A DNA stretch of 64,000 nucleotides from Rhizobium esperanzae (GTDB taxonomy: Bacteria > Pseudomonadota > Alphaproteobacteria > Rhizobiales > Rhizobiaceae): positions 124,001 through 188,000 of the forward strand of contig NZ_JACIFY010000008.1 in assembly GCF_014197615.1 (NCBI RefSeq). The letters are read 5' to 3'. The notes beneath the pieces were generated by a model. It had not been told where the DNA came from and did not search any database. It worked only from the letters and a program-made list of their open reading frames with translations. This document shows positions 17,104 to 26,216 of the stretch, in pieces (the stretch's first letter is position 1; the number at the start of each line of letters is the position of its first letter). The translations under genes were made by a program, and so were the position numbers.

Positions 17104-20100
17104 ATGGCAGCGCGCCAACGCATCATTCCGGTAAGACGCGAATATAATCGCTGGGTCGCCAACCAGACGCTCGAAGATTACGCGCTGCGCTTCACCGCAA
17201 AGAGCGCCCGCCATTTCTCTTCGCAGCGCATTTCGCAGACGGCGATCGGCGCGATCTCCTTCCTGGCGCTCGAAGCGATCGGCGGCGCGATCACCCTCTC
17301 CTACGGCACCACCAATGCTTTTTATGCCATTATCGTCGCGTCGATCGCCATGCTGGCGATCGGCCTGCCGATCAGCCGCTACGCCATCCGCCACGGCGTC
17401 GACATCGACCTTCTGACGCGCGGCGCCGGCTTCGGCTATATCGGCTCGACCATCACCTCGCTGATCTATGCGAGCTTCACCTTCATGCTGTTTGCGATCG
17501 AGGCCTCGATCATGTCCGGCGCGCTGGAGCTCACCCTCGGCATCCCGCTGTGGATCGGCTATATCCTCAGCGCAGTCATGGTCATCCCGCTGGTGACGCA
17601 CGGCGTGCGGCTGATCAGCAAATTCCAGCTGATGACCCAGCCCTTCTGGATCGTGCTGAATATTCTGCCCTTCATTTTCATCGCCTGTTTGGACTGGGAA
17701 AAGTTTGATCTGTGGCGCGCCTTTGCCGGCATTCATCATGCTTCGGGGCCGCCCGGCACCGTCGCCGATTTCGATCTGGTCGAGTTCGGCGCAGCCTCCG
17801 CCGTCATCCTGGCACTGATGTCGCAAATCGGCGAACAGGCCGACTTCCTGCGCTTCCTGCCACCGGAGCCGCGGCGCAAATGGCGCCATCGCCTCGCCGT
17901 TTTTCTCGCCGGACCCGGATGGGTCATTATCGGCGCACCGAAACTGCTTGCCGGCTCCTTCCTCGTCGTGCTGACCTTCGCCTCGGGCGTGCCGCTCGAC
18001 CGCGCCGCCGACCCGGCGCAGATGTATCTGACCGCTTTCGGCTACATGATCCCCTGGCACAATGCGGCGCTGCTGTTGATGGCCGCCTTCGTCGTCATCT
18101 CGCAGCTGAAAATCAACGTGATGAATGCCTATGCCGGCTCGCTCGCCTGGTCGAACTTCTTCTCGCGGCTGACCCACAGCCACCCCGGCCGCGTCATCTG
18201 GCTGGTCTTCAACGTCGCAATCGCCCTGCTTTTGATGGAGCTCGGCATCTACCGCCTGCTGGAGGAGACGCTCGGCATCTTCTCGATCGTCGCCATGGCC
18301 TGGCTCTGCACGATCTCCGCCGATCTCTTCATCAACAAGCCGCTGGGGCTGGCGCCCCCCGGCATCGAGTTCAAGCGCGCCCATCTTTATGACGTCAATC
18401 CGGTCGGCCTCGGCGCGATGACGCTGTCAGCGACGGTATCGCTGATCGCCCATTTCGGCGCCTTCGGCGAAATCGCCGCCTCGCTTGCTCCCTATATCAC
18501 CCTCGTCATCGCGCTGGTCGCCTCACCCGTGCTCGCCTGGGCGACGAAAGGCAGGTTCTATCTCGCCCGCAAGCCGCGCCAGAGCTGGAAGACCCTGACG
18601 AACATCACCTGCTCGGTCTGCGAGCACCCATTCGAGCCGGAGGACATGGCGTGGTGCCCGGCCTATGCCGCGCCGATCTGCTCGCTCTGCTGCTCGCTGG
18701 ACAGCCGCTGCCACGACATGTGCAAGCCGGCCGCCCGTTTCAACGCCCAGGTCGGCACTGTCGCCAAGGCACTGCTGCCGGAAACCGTTCTGGGAAAGCT
18801 GACGACGCGCCTCGGCCGCTACGGCATCGCCGTCGTGCTGGCACTGACCGCCATCGGCGCAATCCTGGCGATGATCGCCCATCAGGTTGCCGCCGCCTCG
18901 CCCGAGACGGCCGAGGTCGTCAACCGCACGATCCTCATCGTCTTCTTCGTCTTCTCGGTGATTTCAGGCGTCGTCTGCTGGTTCTATGTGCTCGCCCATG
19001 ACAGCCGTGTCGTGGCCGAAGAGGAATCCTCGCGCCAGAACACCCTGCTGCTCAAGGAAATCGCCGCCCACAAGAAGACCGACACTGCCCTGCAGAACGC
19101 CAAGGAGACGGCCGAGGCCGCCAACCGCGCCAAGAGCCGCTACGTCGTCGGCCTCAGCCACGAGCTGCGCACGCCGCTCAACGCCGTGCTCGGTTATGCT
19201 CAGATCCTCGAACGCGACGAGACCATTCCGGCGCCGCGCCAATCCTCGATCAAAGTCATCCGCCGCAGCGCCGAACACCTCTCCGGACTGATCGACGGCC
19301 TGCTCGATATTTCCAAGATCGAGGCCGGCCGCCTGCAGGTCTATTCCAACGAAATCAACATCCAGGATTTCCTCGACCAGATCGTCGATATGTTCCGCCC
19401 GCAGGCGCAGGCGAAAGGGCTCGCCTTCGTCCATCAGCGCTCACCGGCCGTGCCGCAATTCGTCCGTACCGACGAAAAGCGGCTGCGTCAGATCCTCGTC
19501 AACCTGCTCTCCAATGCCATCAAATTCACCGATGAAGGCAGCGTTACCTTCGATGTCGGCTATCGCAGCCAAGTCGCGACCTTCACCGTCACCGATACCG
19601 GCCGCGGTATCACCGAGAGGGATCTGAGCCGCATTTACGAACCGTTCCAGCGTGGCGAAGCCGAAAGCGTGCGGCCGATGCCCGGCCTCGGCCTCGGCCT
19701 CACCATCACCCGGCTTCTGACCAATACGCTCGGCGGCGAGATTTCGGTTTCGAGCATCAAGGACGAAGGTTCGACCTTCCGTGTCCGCCTGATGCTGTCG
19801 GCCGTCATGCGCGCCATGGCCGCCGCACCGCAGGAGAAACGCATCGTCGGCTACAACGGTCCGCGCCGCACGATCGTTGTCGTCGACGATAACGAAGACC
19901 ATCGCGAGATGATGCGTGAAATCCTGGCCCCGCTCGATTTCATCGTGCTGACGGCGGCAGGCGGCGCCGAATGCCTGACGCTGATCGAGGGAATTATACC
20001 GGACCTCTTCCTTGTCGATATCCTGATGCCCGGCATGAGCGGCTGGCAGCTCGTCTCGCGTCTGCGCGAGGCGGGCCAGGCGGCGCCGGTGCTGATGCTT

Positions 20101-20490
20101 TCGGCCAATATCGGTGATGCAGCGGTTCTCGGCGACAGTGACGACAGCCACAATGATGCGATCGGCAAACCGGTCGACATCCGTCAACTGCGCGACAAGC
20201 TCGCTTTGCATCTTGGCCTGACGTGGGTCTATGCCGACGCCGCGCCCGCCGTTCCCGTCAAGACCGAAGCGCCGATGCGCAGCCCCGGTGCCGCCCATGT
20301 GCAGGAATTGCTGCGGCTCGGCGAAATCGGCTATATCAGAGGCATCGAAGCCAAGCTTTCGGACCTTGCCAAGGTGGAGGCAAATCAGCCATTCACCGAG
20401 AAACTCCGTGCCTATGTCGCCGCCTTCGATCTCGCCGGCTTCATGACCTTCCTGCACGACTTCGACAAAAAGGTGGAATCCATTGGCTGA
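17104..20490 (+). CDS. NCS1 permease-coupled hybrid histidine kinase
   Basis: A 1128-residue sensor kinase fused to a transporter-like domain. Residues about 20-490 have some 12 hydrophobic segments and the NCS1 (nucleobase/allantoin/hydantoin symporter) pattern, e.g. RHGVDIDLLTRGAGFGYIGS. Residues 503-540 form an eight-cysteine module (503, 506, 518, 526, 529, 530, 536, 540), probably zinc-binding. Two further membrane segments lie near 575-640 and a short coiled coil before the kinase. The phospho-acceptor is His686 in SHELRTPLN; N (NLLSNAIKF), G1 (DTGRGI) and G2 (GLGLGL) boxes are intact. A receiver domain has Asp972 in LVDILMP. It overlaps the LuxR regulator gene by 8 bp. The ligand is unknown; neighbours suggest urea, ureides or another nitrogen compound. 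Confidence 0.9.
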   Translation: MAARQRIIPVRREYNRWVANQTLEDYALRFTAKSARHFSSQRISQTAIGAISFLALEAIGGAITLSYGTTNAFYAIIVASIAMLAIGLPISRYAIRHGVDIDLLTRGAGFGYIGSTITSLIYASFTFMLFAIEASIMSGALELTLGIPLWIGYILSAVMVIPLVTHGVRLISKFQLMTQPFWIVLNILPFIFIACLDWEKFDLWRAFAGIHHASGPPGTVADFDLVEFGAASAVILALMSQIGEQADFLRFLPPEPRRKWRHRLAVFLAGPGWVIIGAPKLLAGSFLVVLTFASGVPLDRAADPAQMYLTAFGYMIPWHNAALLLMAAFVVISQLKINVMNAYAGSLAWSNFFSRLTHSHPGRVIWLVFNVAIALLLMELGIYRLLEETLGIFSIVAMAWLCTISADLFINKPLGLAPPGIEFKRAHLYDVNPVGLGAMTLSATVSLIAHFGAFGEIAASLAPYITLVIALVASPVLAWATKGRFYLARKPRQSWKTLTNITCSVCEHPFEPEDMAWCPAYAAPICSLCCSLDSRCHDMCKPAARFNAQVGTVAKALLPETVLGKLTTRLGRYGIAVVLALTAIGAILAMIAHQVAAASPETAEVVNRTILIVFFVFSVISGVVCWFYVLAHDSRVVAEEESSRQNTLLLKEIAAHKKTDTALQNAKETAEAANRAKSRYVVGLSHELRTPLNAVLGYAQILERDETIPAPRQSSIKVIRRSAEHLSGLIDGLLDISKIEAGRLQVYSNEINIQDFLDQIVDMFRPQAQAKGLAFVHQRSPAVPQFVRTDEKRLRQILVNLLSNAIKFTDEGSVTFDVGYRSQVATFTVTDTGRGITERDLSRIYEPFQRGEAESVRPMPGLGLGLTITRLLTNTLGGEISVSSIKDEGSTFRVRLMLSAVMRAMAAAPQEKRIVGYNGPRRTIVVVDDNEDHREMMREILAPLDFIVLTAAGGAECLTLIEGIIPDLFLVDILMPGMSGWQLVSRLREAGQAAPVLMLSANIGDAAVLGDSDDSHNDAIGKPVDIRQLRDKLALHLGLTWVYADAAPAVPVKTEAPMRSPGAAHVQELLRLGEIGYIRGIEAKLSDLAKVEANQPFTEKLRAYVAAFDLAGFMTFLHDFDKKVESIG

Positions 20491-21400
20491 GCCGGCCCTG
20501 CCCCGCGACATCGTTCTGCTCGTCGACGACTCGCCCGAAGCGCTCGGCTTCCTGACCGACGCGCTCGAACAATCCGGCTTCTCCGTGCTGATCGCCACAT
20601 CGGGCACGGCCGCACTTGGCATCGTCGAGCGCATCACACCCGATCTCATCCTGCTTGACGCCGTCATGCCCGCCATGGATGGTTTTGAGACCTGCCGCAG
20701 GCTGAAAGCGAATGCCGCTGTCGCCCAGGTGCCCGTCATCTTCATGACCGGCCTGACCGAGACCGAGCACGTCGTGCATGCGCTGGAATCCGGCGGTGTC
20801 GATTACCTCAGCAAACCGATCAACATCGACGAATTGCGCGCCCGCATCCGGGTCCACCTGCGCAACGCTCGCTCGGCCCAAAGCGCCCGCGTCGCGCTCG
20901 ACGCCGCCGGCCGTCATCTGCTGGCCGTCAAGGGCGATGGCGCGATCCATTGGTCGACGCCGCAGGCGACACGGCTGGTCAATGCCGCCATGGGCAGCGA
21001 CGACGGCATGGAAATCGTCGTTCGCCATATCGCCGGCTGGATGCGCAACCGCGTCGCCGCGGTGCGCGACGGCATCATCTCGATCGCCCATGCCGGCCAG
21101 GCGGCGCTGCAGCTCGCCTTCCTTGGCGCGATCGGCCCCGACGAATATCTCTTCCGCCTCACCGCCGCCAATCAGCGCAGCGACGACGAGATGCTGCGCC
21201 AGCGCTTCTCGCTCACCCAGCGAGAATCCGAAGTGCTGCTCTGGATCGCCAAGGGCAAAGCCAACCGCGACATCGGCGAAATATTGGGACTGTCGGCGCG
21301 CACGGTGAACAAACACCTCGAACAGATCTATGTGAAGCTCGGCGTCGAGAACCGGGCATCGGCCGCCGTCAAGGCGACGCATGTGCTGCACGAGATGTGA
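20483..21400 (+). CDS. LuxR-family response regulator paired with the permease-kinase
   Basis: A 305-residue regulator starting at TTG 20483, inside the end of the kinase gene with AAGGTGG upstream. The N-terminal receiver (residues about 10-125) has the acidic pair in LLVDDS, phospho-Asp59 in LLDAVMPAMDG and the lysine of YLSKPINI. A linker of about 110 residues without a recognised domain follows. The C-terminal LuxR/FixJ helix-turn-helix is LTQRESEVLLWIAKGKANRD...SARTVNKHLEQIYVKLGV. It is almost certainly the phosphorylation target of the overlapping hybrid kinase. Target genes are unknown; the flanking liv and phosphatase/urt promoters are the first candidates. Confidence 0.92.
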   Translation: MAEPALPRDIVLLVDDSPEALGFLTDALEQSGFSVLIATSGTAALGIVERITPDLILLDAVMPAMDGFETCRRLKANAAVAQVPVIFMTGLTETEHVVHALESGGVDYLSKPINIDELRARIRVHLRNARSAQSARVALDAAGRHLLAVKGDGAIHWSTPQATRLVNAAMGSDDGMEIVVRHIAGWMRNRVAAVRDGIISIAHAGQAALQLAFLGAIGPDEYLFRLTAANQRSDDEMLRQRFSLTQRESEVLLWIAKGKANRDIGEILGLSARTVNKHLEQIYVKLGVENRASAAVKATHVLHEM

Positions 21401-21528
21401 GGGATATTGAGCGGCATCGCCGCCGGGATTGCCGAGGACCTTCATGACGGCCGGCAATTGACGGAAATCGTCGGCGCCAGATAAGCCGCACGGAGACGGA
21501 CGGAAATTCAGTTCTCCACATAACGACA

Positions 21529-21552
21529 GAAGCCCGGCCGAAACCGGGCTTC
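21529..21552 (-). terminator. Hairpin terminator shared by livK and the response-regulator gene
   Basis: Perfect 9-bp arms GAAGCCCGG (21529-21537) and CCGGGCTTC (21544-21552) surround a 6-nt loop. It lies between the convergent ends of the regulator gene (21400) and livK (21586), closest to livK. Confidence 0.75.
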
Positions 21553-21585
21553 GATCAGATCATGGTGCGAATAAGCAAGCTAAGC

Positions 21586-22710
21586 TTACTTCGTGCCCTG
21601 CGGGACGTAGGTGTACTTGCCGTCCGCGCCCTTCTTCCATTCGTACATGATGTAACCAGGAATCTTCGGGTCGCCCTTTTCGTCAAACGAAATGTCGCCG
21701 AGCACCGTCGGGAACGGACCCTTTTCCTTCATGGCCGTGGCAACGGCTTCAGGATCCACCGAACCGGCAGCCTTGGCGGCTCCGACGATCGCCTGCATCG
21801 CAGCGTAGGAGTAGAGCGTGTAGGCTTCCGGGTTGAAGCCGGCGGCCTTGAACTTTTCGACGAGTTCCTTGTTGGCCGGGTTCAGCGTCGGATCAGGGCC
21901 GAAGGTGTTGAGCGTACCGGCAACGGCGTCGCCAGCGATCGAGGCCAGTTCGTTCGAAACGATACCGTCGCCCGAAACCAGCGTTGCCTTCAGGCCCTGG
22001 TCGGCGGCCTGGCGGATGATGAGACCGGCTTCAGTGTGCAGACCGCCCCAATAGATGATCGAGACACCGGCTTCCTTCATCTTGGCGATGAGGGCCGAGA
22101 AGTCCTTGTCGCCGACGTTGATGCCTTCGTACATGACTTCCGTCAGACCGGCAGCATTCATCGCCTTCTTGGTTTCGTCGGCAAGACCCTGACCGTAAGG
22201 CGTCTTGTCATGAACGACGGCGATCTTGGCGTCCTTGAAGTGGTCGGCGAGATACTTGCCGGCGATCGCGCCCTGCTGGTCGTCACGGCCGCAGGTGCGG
22301 AACGTGTTCCAGAGGCCCCGTTCCGTGAACTTCGGGTTCGTAGCAGCCGGGGTGATTTCGAGGATGCCATTTTCGGCATAGACTTCCGAAGCCGGGATCG
22401 AAACGCCCGAGTTGAAGTGGCCGATGACGAACTTGACGCCGTCAGCAACGAACTTGTTGGCGACCGAGATGCCCTGCTTCGGGTCGGAGACGTCGTCGCC
22501 GAGCTCGATCTTGATCTGCTCGCCGTTGATGCCGCCAGCAGCGTTGATGTCGGCGGCCGCCTGCTCGGCGCCCTTCTGGAGCTGAGCGCCGAATGCGGCG
22601 TTCGGGCCGGTCAGCGGACCAGCGACAGCGATGAGGACGTCGGCCCAAGCGTTGCCGCTGAAGGCGACCATCGCCGTCAGAGCCACTGCCGACAGAAGAG
22701 ACTTCTTCAT
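21586..22710 (-). CDS. livK: Branched-chain amino-acid ABC transporter substrate-binding protein
   Basis: A 374-residue periplasmic binding protein of the Leu/Ile/Val type. The signal peptide [23 protein letters not shown] is cleaved near residue 23, then [28 protein letters not shown], the classic LIVBP opening. The type I periplasmic fold shows [19 protein letters not shown] and [18 protein letters not shown]. It is the last gene of the liv operon, 120 bp after the DUF6867 gene, and has its own terminator. In rhizobia such proteins often have broad amino-acid specificity; exact ligands cannot be read from the sequence. Confidence 0.93.
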   Translation of the reverse strand: MKKSLLSAVALTAMVAFSGNAWADVLIAVAGPLTGPNAAFGAQLQKGAEQAAADINAAGGINGEQIKIELGDDVSDPKQGISVANKFVADGVKFVIGHFNSGVSIPASEVYAENGILEITPAATNPKFTERGLWNTFRTCGRDDQQGAIAGKYLADHFKDAKIAVVHDKTPYGQGLADETKKAMNAAGLTEVMYEGINVGDKDFSALIAKMKEAGVSIIYWGGLHTEAGLIIRQAADQGLKATLVSGDGIVSNELASIAGDAVAGTLNTFGPDPTLNPANKELVEKFKAAGFNPEAYTLYSYAAMQAIVGAAKAAGSVDPEAVATAMKEKGPFPTVLGDISFDEKGDPKIPGYIMYEWKKGADGKYTYVPQGTK

Positions 22711-22830
22711 ATTGTTACTCCCAATTTTTGGGCGGGTTCCGGTCCAAGGCCCGGCGCATTACCCACCATTGACTGCGCCAGGAAAGCTGTTCCACTCTGA
22801 AGGCAATTCATGCCTAGTTTCAACGGACTG

Positions 22831-23184
22831 TCAATGTTTGTCCTTCCACGAAAACGCGGAAGTTTTTTCGTACAGCCAGTAATAGTTGTTGACCATCTGG
22901 TTGGTGCGGCGAAAGCGGAAGCCGGCCGTTGCAAAGACCAGCAGCGTGACGAAATCGATACCGTAGTAGAAGGCGTCGAGCATCGGCCCGTCGAACAAGG
23001 CGTGGTGCAGAAACTGCATCGCCCAGGCGAGCAGGAAGGTGTAGACCACCGCTAACGGATAATTGTTCCAGCCGTCCGCAACTGCCTTACCGGCTCGCCA
23101 GGCTGTCCAGAAGCCGATCAGCACGACGAGGCCGCGAATGACAACTCGGACACCGGCATCGCTTTCGAAGAAAAGTCCCTGCAT
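22831..23184 (-). CDS. DUF6867-like small membrane protein in the liv operon
   Basis: A 117-residue protein with three or four hydrophobic segments (VVIRGLVVLIGFWTAW, NYPLAVVYTFLLAWAMQF, YYGIDFVTLLVFATAGF) and a basic C-terminus (RFRRTNQMVNNYYWLYEK). I recognise it as the DUF6867-type protein that accompanies liv genes in Rhizobiales; the name is from memory and the function is unknown. It sits 18 bp after livF and 120 bp before livK, so it is part of the transport operon and may be an accessory membrane subunit. Confidence 0.75.
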   Translation of the reverse strand: MQGLFFESDAGVRVVIRGLVVLIGFWTAWRAGKAVADGWNNYPLAVVYTFLLAWAMQFLHHALFDGPMLDAFYYGIDFVTLLVFATAGFRFRRTNQMVNNYYWLYEKTSAFSWKDKH

Positions 23185-23202
23185 GTTAAACTCTCCCTTC
23201 GA

Positions 23203-23946
23203 CTAGTGTCTTCCGCCTTCGAGATAGGCGGCGCGGACCTCGGGATTGGCGAGCAGTTCCCTGCCGGAGCCGCTCATCGTTACCTTGCCGTTCACCATCA
23301 CGTAAGCGCGGTGCGAAAGCTTCAAGGCGGCGAATGCATTCTGCTCGACGAGGAAAACCGTCAGCCCTTCCTGTTCGTTGAGCTTCTTGATCGCCTCGAA
23401 GATGCCCTTGACGATCAGAGGCGCAAGGCCGAGCGATGGTTCGTCGAGAAGCAGGAGCTTCGGGCGCGCCATCAGCGCGCGGCCGATCGACAGCATCTGT
23501 TGCTCGCCGCCCGAAAGCGTGCCGCCGCGCTGGGCGTGGCGCTCCTTGAGACGCGGGAAAAGCGTGAAGATCTTCTCGACGTCCTCGGCGAAATATTTGA
23601 GATTATCCAGGCCGGCGCCCATCTGGAGGTTTTCCAGAACCGTCATGCGCGGGAAGATGCGGCGGCCTTCCGGCGACTGCGCGATGCGCAGGCGAGCGAT
23701 TTCGTGGGTCGGCAGCTTGGTGATATCGCGGCCCTCGAAGACCACAGAGCCGGTACGGGCCTGTGGGCTGCCGCAGATCGTCATCATCAGCGTCGACTTG
23801 CCGGCGCCGTTGGCGCCGATCAGGCTGACGATCTCGCCCTTGTTGACATGGACATCGATGCCGGCCAATGCACGGATATTGCCGTAATAGGTTTCGACGC
23901 CGTTCACCTGAAGGAGCGTTTGACTGGTCATTACTTCAGCGCCCAT
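23203..23946 (-). CDS. livF: Branched-chain amino-acid ABC transporter ATPase LivF
   Basis: A 247-residue ATPase. Walker A is GANGAGKST, the signature LSGGEQQMLSIGRALMARP and Walker B LLLLDEPSLGLAP are the LivF consensus. The start at ATG 23946 overlaps the livG stop as TGATG; an internal ATG at 23931 (MTSQTLLQ) is an equally possible start. It acts with LivG on the cytoplasmic face of LivHM. Confidence 0.95.
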   Translation of the reverse strand: MGAEVMTSQTLLQVNGVETYYGNIRALAGIDVHVNKGEIVSLIGANGAGKSTLMMTICGSPQARTGSVVFEGRDITKLPTHEIARLRIAQSPEGRRIFPRMTVLENLQMGAGLDNLKYFAEDVEKIFTLFPRLKERHAQRGGTLSGGEQQMLSIGRALMARPKLLLLDEPSLGLAPLIVKGIFEAIKKLNEQEGLTVFLVEQNAFAALKLSHRAYVMVNGKVTMSGSGRELLANPEVRAAYLEGGRH

Positions 23947-24824
23947 CAGTTTGCGCCTCCTTCGAGCTGCTCGACGGTTGCGATCACCTCTTCCACTTCT
24001 TCATCCTCGACGCCGAGATAGGCCGCGATGACCTTCGGATCGTTCTTCACGTGATCCGGTGTGCCATCGGAAATCTTCTGGCCGTATTCGAGGACGACGA
24101 CGTGGTCGGAGATTTCCATGACGACGGACATGTCGTGCTCGATGAGCAATATCGACGTTCCGGTTTCGGCACGGATGCTCTGCAGCAGTTCGTTGAGCGT
24201 TGCCGATTCCCGGGGGTTCAGACCTGCTGCCGGTTCGTCGAGGCAAAGCAGCTCGGGACCGGTGCACATGGCCCGCGCAATCTCAAGGCGCCGCTGGGCG
24301 CCGTAGGGCAGATCGCCCGCCGGGTCGTCGGCACGGTCGATCAGATCGGCCTTTTCAAGCCAGTGACGTGCAAGCTCGACCGCAGCGGCCGCCTCCCGTC
24401 TGTAAGGCCCAATGCCGAGGAGGCCGAGGATCGTATAACCCGATGCCTGCATCAGCTTGTTGTGCTGGGCGACCAGCAGGTTCTCGAGAACGGTCAGGCC
24501 GGAGAACAGCCGGATGTTCTGGAAGGTGCGCGCCACCTTGGCTTCCTTGGTGATGCGGAAGTCCGGCAGACGCTCGAGCAGGTACTGCTTGCCGCTCTTC
24601 TGATTGAGCGTAATCATCCCCATCGTCGGCTTGTAGAAGCCGGTGATGCAGTTGAAGACGGTGGTCTTGCCGGCGCCGTTCGGCCCGATCAGCGCGGTAA
24701 TATCGCCGCGCTTGGCTTCGAAGGAGAAGTCGTTGATGGCCATCAGGCCGCCGAACTTCATCGACAGGTGCTCGACTTTGAGAAGCGTATCGCTCGACAT
24801 CGTATTGGTAACGGGGCTCATCAA
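23946..24824 (-). CDS. livG: Branched-chain amino-acid ABC transporter ATPase LivG
   Basis: A 292-residue ATPase, slightly longer than typical because of a Glu-rich C-terminal tail (EDEEVEEVIATVEQLEG). Walker A is GPNGAGKTT; the LivG-specific ARTFQNIRLFSGLTVLENLLVA is present; the signature is LPYGAQRRLEIARAM and Walker B LLCLDEPAAGLNP. It overlaps livM by 4 bp and livF by 1 bp. Confidence 0.95.
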   Translation of the reverse strand: MMSPVTNTMSSDTLLKVEHLSMKFGGLMAINDFSFEAKRGDITALIGPNGAGKTTVFNCITGFYKPTMGMITLNQKSGKQYLLERLPDFRITKEAKVARTFQNIRLFSGLTVLENLLVAQHNKLMQASGYTILGLLGIGPYRREAAAAVELARHWLEKADLIDRADDPAGDLPYGAQRRLEIARAMCTGPELLCLDEPAAGLNPRESATLNELLQSIRAETGTSILLIEHDMSVVMEISDHVVVLEYGQKISDGTPDHVKNDPKVIAAYLGVEDEEVEEVIATVEQLEGGAN

Positions 24825-26212
24825 CCGTGGCCCTCCTTGGTGAAGCTTCCGGATATTGCCTTGCGTTCCTTGAGGAAGGCCGTTGGTTCACGCGAACCGA
24901 CGAAACCGCGCGGCTTGAACAGCATGACTACGACCATGGCGAGGCCGAAGAGCAGCATGCGGTAGAGTTCCGGCGTGAAGTCTGGCCCGAAGACCACTTT
25001 CAGGAAGTCCATTTCGCGCAACGCTTCGGTACCGCCGACCATGACGATCGCGGCGACCGCGATGCCGGTCAGCGAGCCCATGCCGCCGAGAACGACGATG
25101 GCAAGAACGACAGCCGATTCCAGGAAGATGAAGGATTCCGGCGAAACGAAGCCCTGGCGCGCTGCGAAGAACGAGCCGGCGAAGCCGCCGAACATGGCGC
25201 CTGTCGCAAAGGCGGTGAGCTTGGTCGTTACCGTATTGATGCCGAGCGAACGGCAGGCGATCTCGTCTTCGCGCAGCGCTTCCCAGGCACGCCCGATCGG
25301 CATGCGGCGCAGCCGGATGGTGACGTAAGCCGTCAGCATGCAGAGCGCCAGGATGAGATAGAAGAGGAAGATCTTGTAGTAGGCGGAGGACATCGGCAGG
25401 TGGAAAAGCTTGGCGAAGCCGCCGGCCGAGGCATCGAAAGGAATGCCGAACAGCGTCGCCTTCGGAATGCTCGAGATGCCGAAGGTTCCCTTGGTCACGT
25501 CAGTCCAGTTGATGAGGACGAGACGGATGATTTCACCGAAGGCAAGCGTCACGATGGCGAGATAGTCGCCGCGCAGGCGCAGCACCGGGAAGCCGAGAAT
25601 CACACCCCACAAGGCCGCGAAGATGCCGGAAAGCGGCAGCAGCACCCAGAAGGACAGACCGAAATAGCTCGACAGCAGCGCGTAGGAGTAAGCGCCGACC
25701 GCATAGAAGGCGACATAACCGAGATCGAGCAGGCCGGCGAGGCCGACGACGATGTTCAGTCCCCAGGCGAGCATCACATAGATCAGAATCTGGATGCCGA
25801 AATTGTCGACCCACTTCAGCGAGCCCTGCGCGCCGACAAGCGCCACGATCACCATGGGATAGAGCAGCAGCGCAATCAGCGCGATCTTCAGGAAATGCCG
25901 ATGGAAAAAGTTCTTTTCCGTCGAGATGTCGAGATCGCCCTCTCGCGCCTTGCTGAGCTTGCGGCGGTCGATATTCGGCTTGATGAAAACGACCATGAGG
26001 AAACGGCCGATCGCGGCGACGGCGACGAAGATCGCAAGCAATCCCCAGCGCTGGACGATGATCAGCTCGTTGTTGATGTTCTGATCGGTCTTGAGACCGA
26101 CATAGAGAACGAACATGCCGAACGACAGGACGGCGGCGAAAAGGGCTTCGGTAAGGCCTTTGCGGACAAGTCCGGCATCGGACTTGCCTGCAGAATTCTC
26201 AATGTTTGCCAT
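24821..26212 (-). CDS. livM: Branched-chain amino-acid ABC transporter permease LivM
   Basis: A 463-residue inner-membrane permease. The N-terminal 115 or so residues add two extra hydrophobic segments before the conserved core, giving the long LivM form seen in rhizobia. The core shows AWGLNIVVGLAGLLDLGYVAFYAVGAY and GRAWEALREDEIACRSLGIN, the coupling-loop motif. It starts 4 bp after livH stops and overlaps livG by 4 bp. Confidence 0.95.
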   Translation of the reverse strand: MANIENSAGKSDAGLVRKGLTEALFAAVLSFGMFVLYVGLKTDQNINNELIIVQRWGLLAIFVAVAAIGRFLMVVFIKPNIDRRKLSKAREGDLDISTEKNFFHRHFLKIALIALLLYPMVIVALVGAQGSLKWVDNFGIQILIYVMLAWGLNIVVGLAGLLDLGYVAFYAVGAYSYALLSSYFGLSFWVLLPLSGIFAALWGVILGFPVLRLRGDYLAIVTLAFGEIIRLVLINWTDVTKGTFGISSIPKATLFGIPFDASAGGFAKLFHLPMSSAYYKIFLFYLILALCMLTAYVTIRLRRMPIGRAWEALREDEIACRSLGINTVTTKLTAFATGAMFGGFAGSFFAARQGFVSPESFIFLESAVVLAIVVLGGMGSLTGIAVAAIVMVGGTEALREMDFLKVVFGPDFTPELYRMLLFGLAMVVVMLFKPRGFVGSREPTAFLKERKAISGSFTKEGHG

Positions 26213-26216
26213 GACG

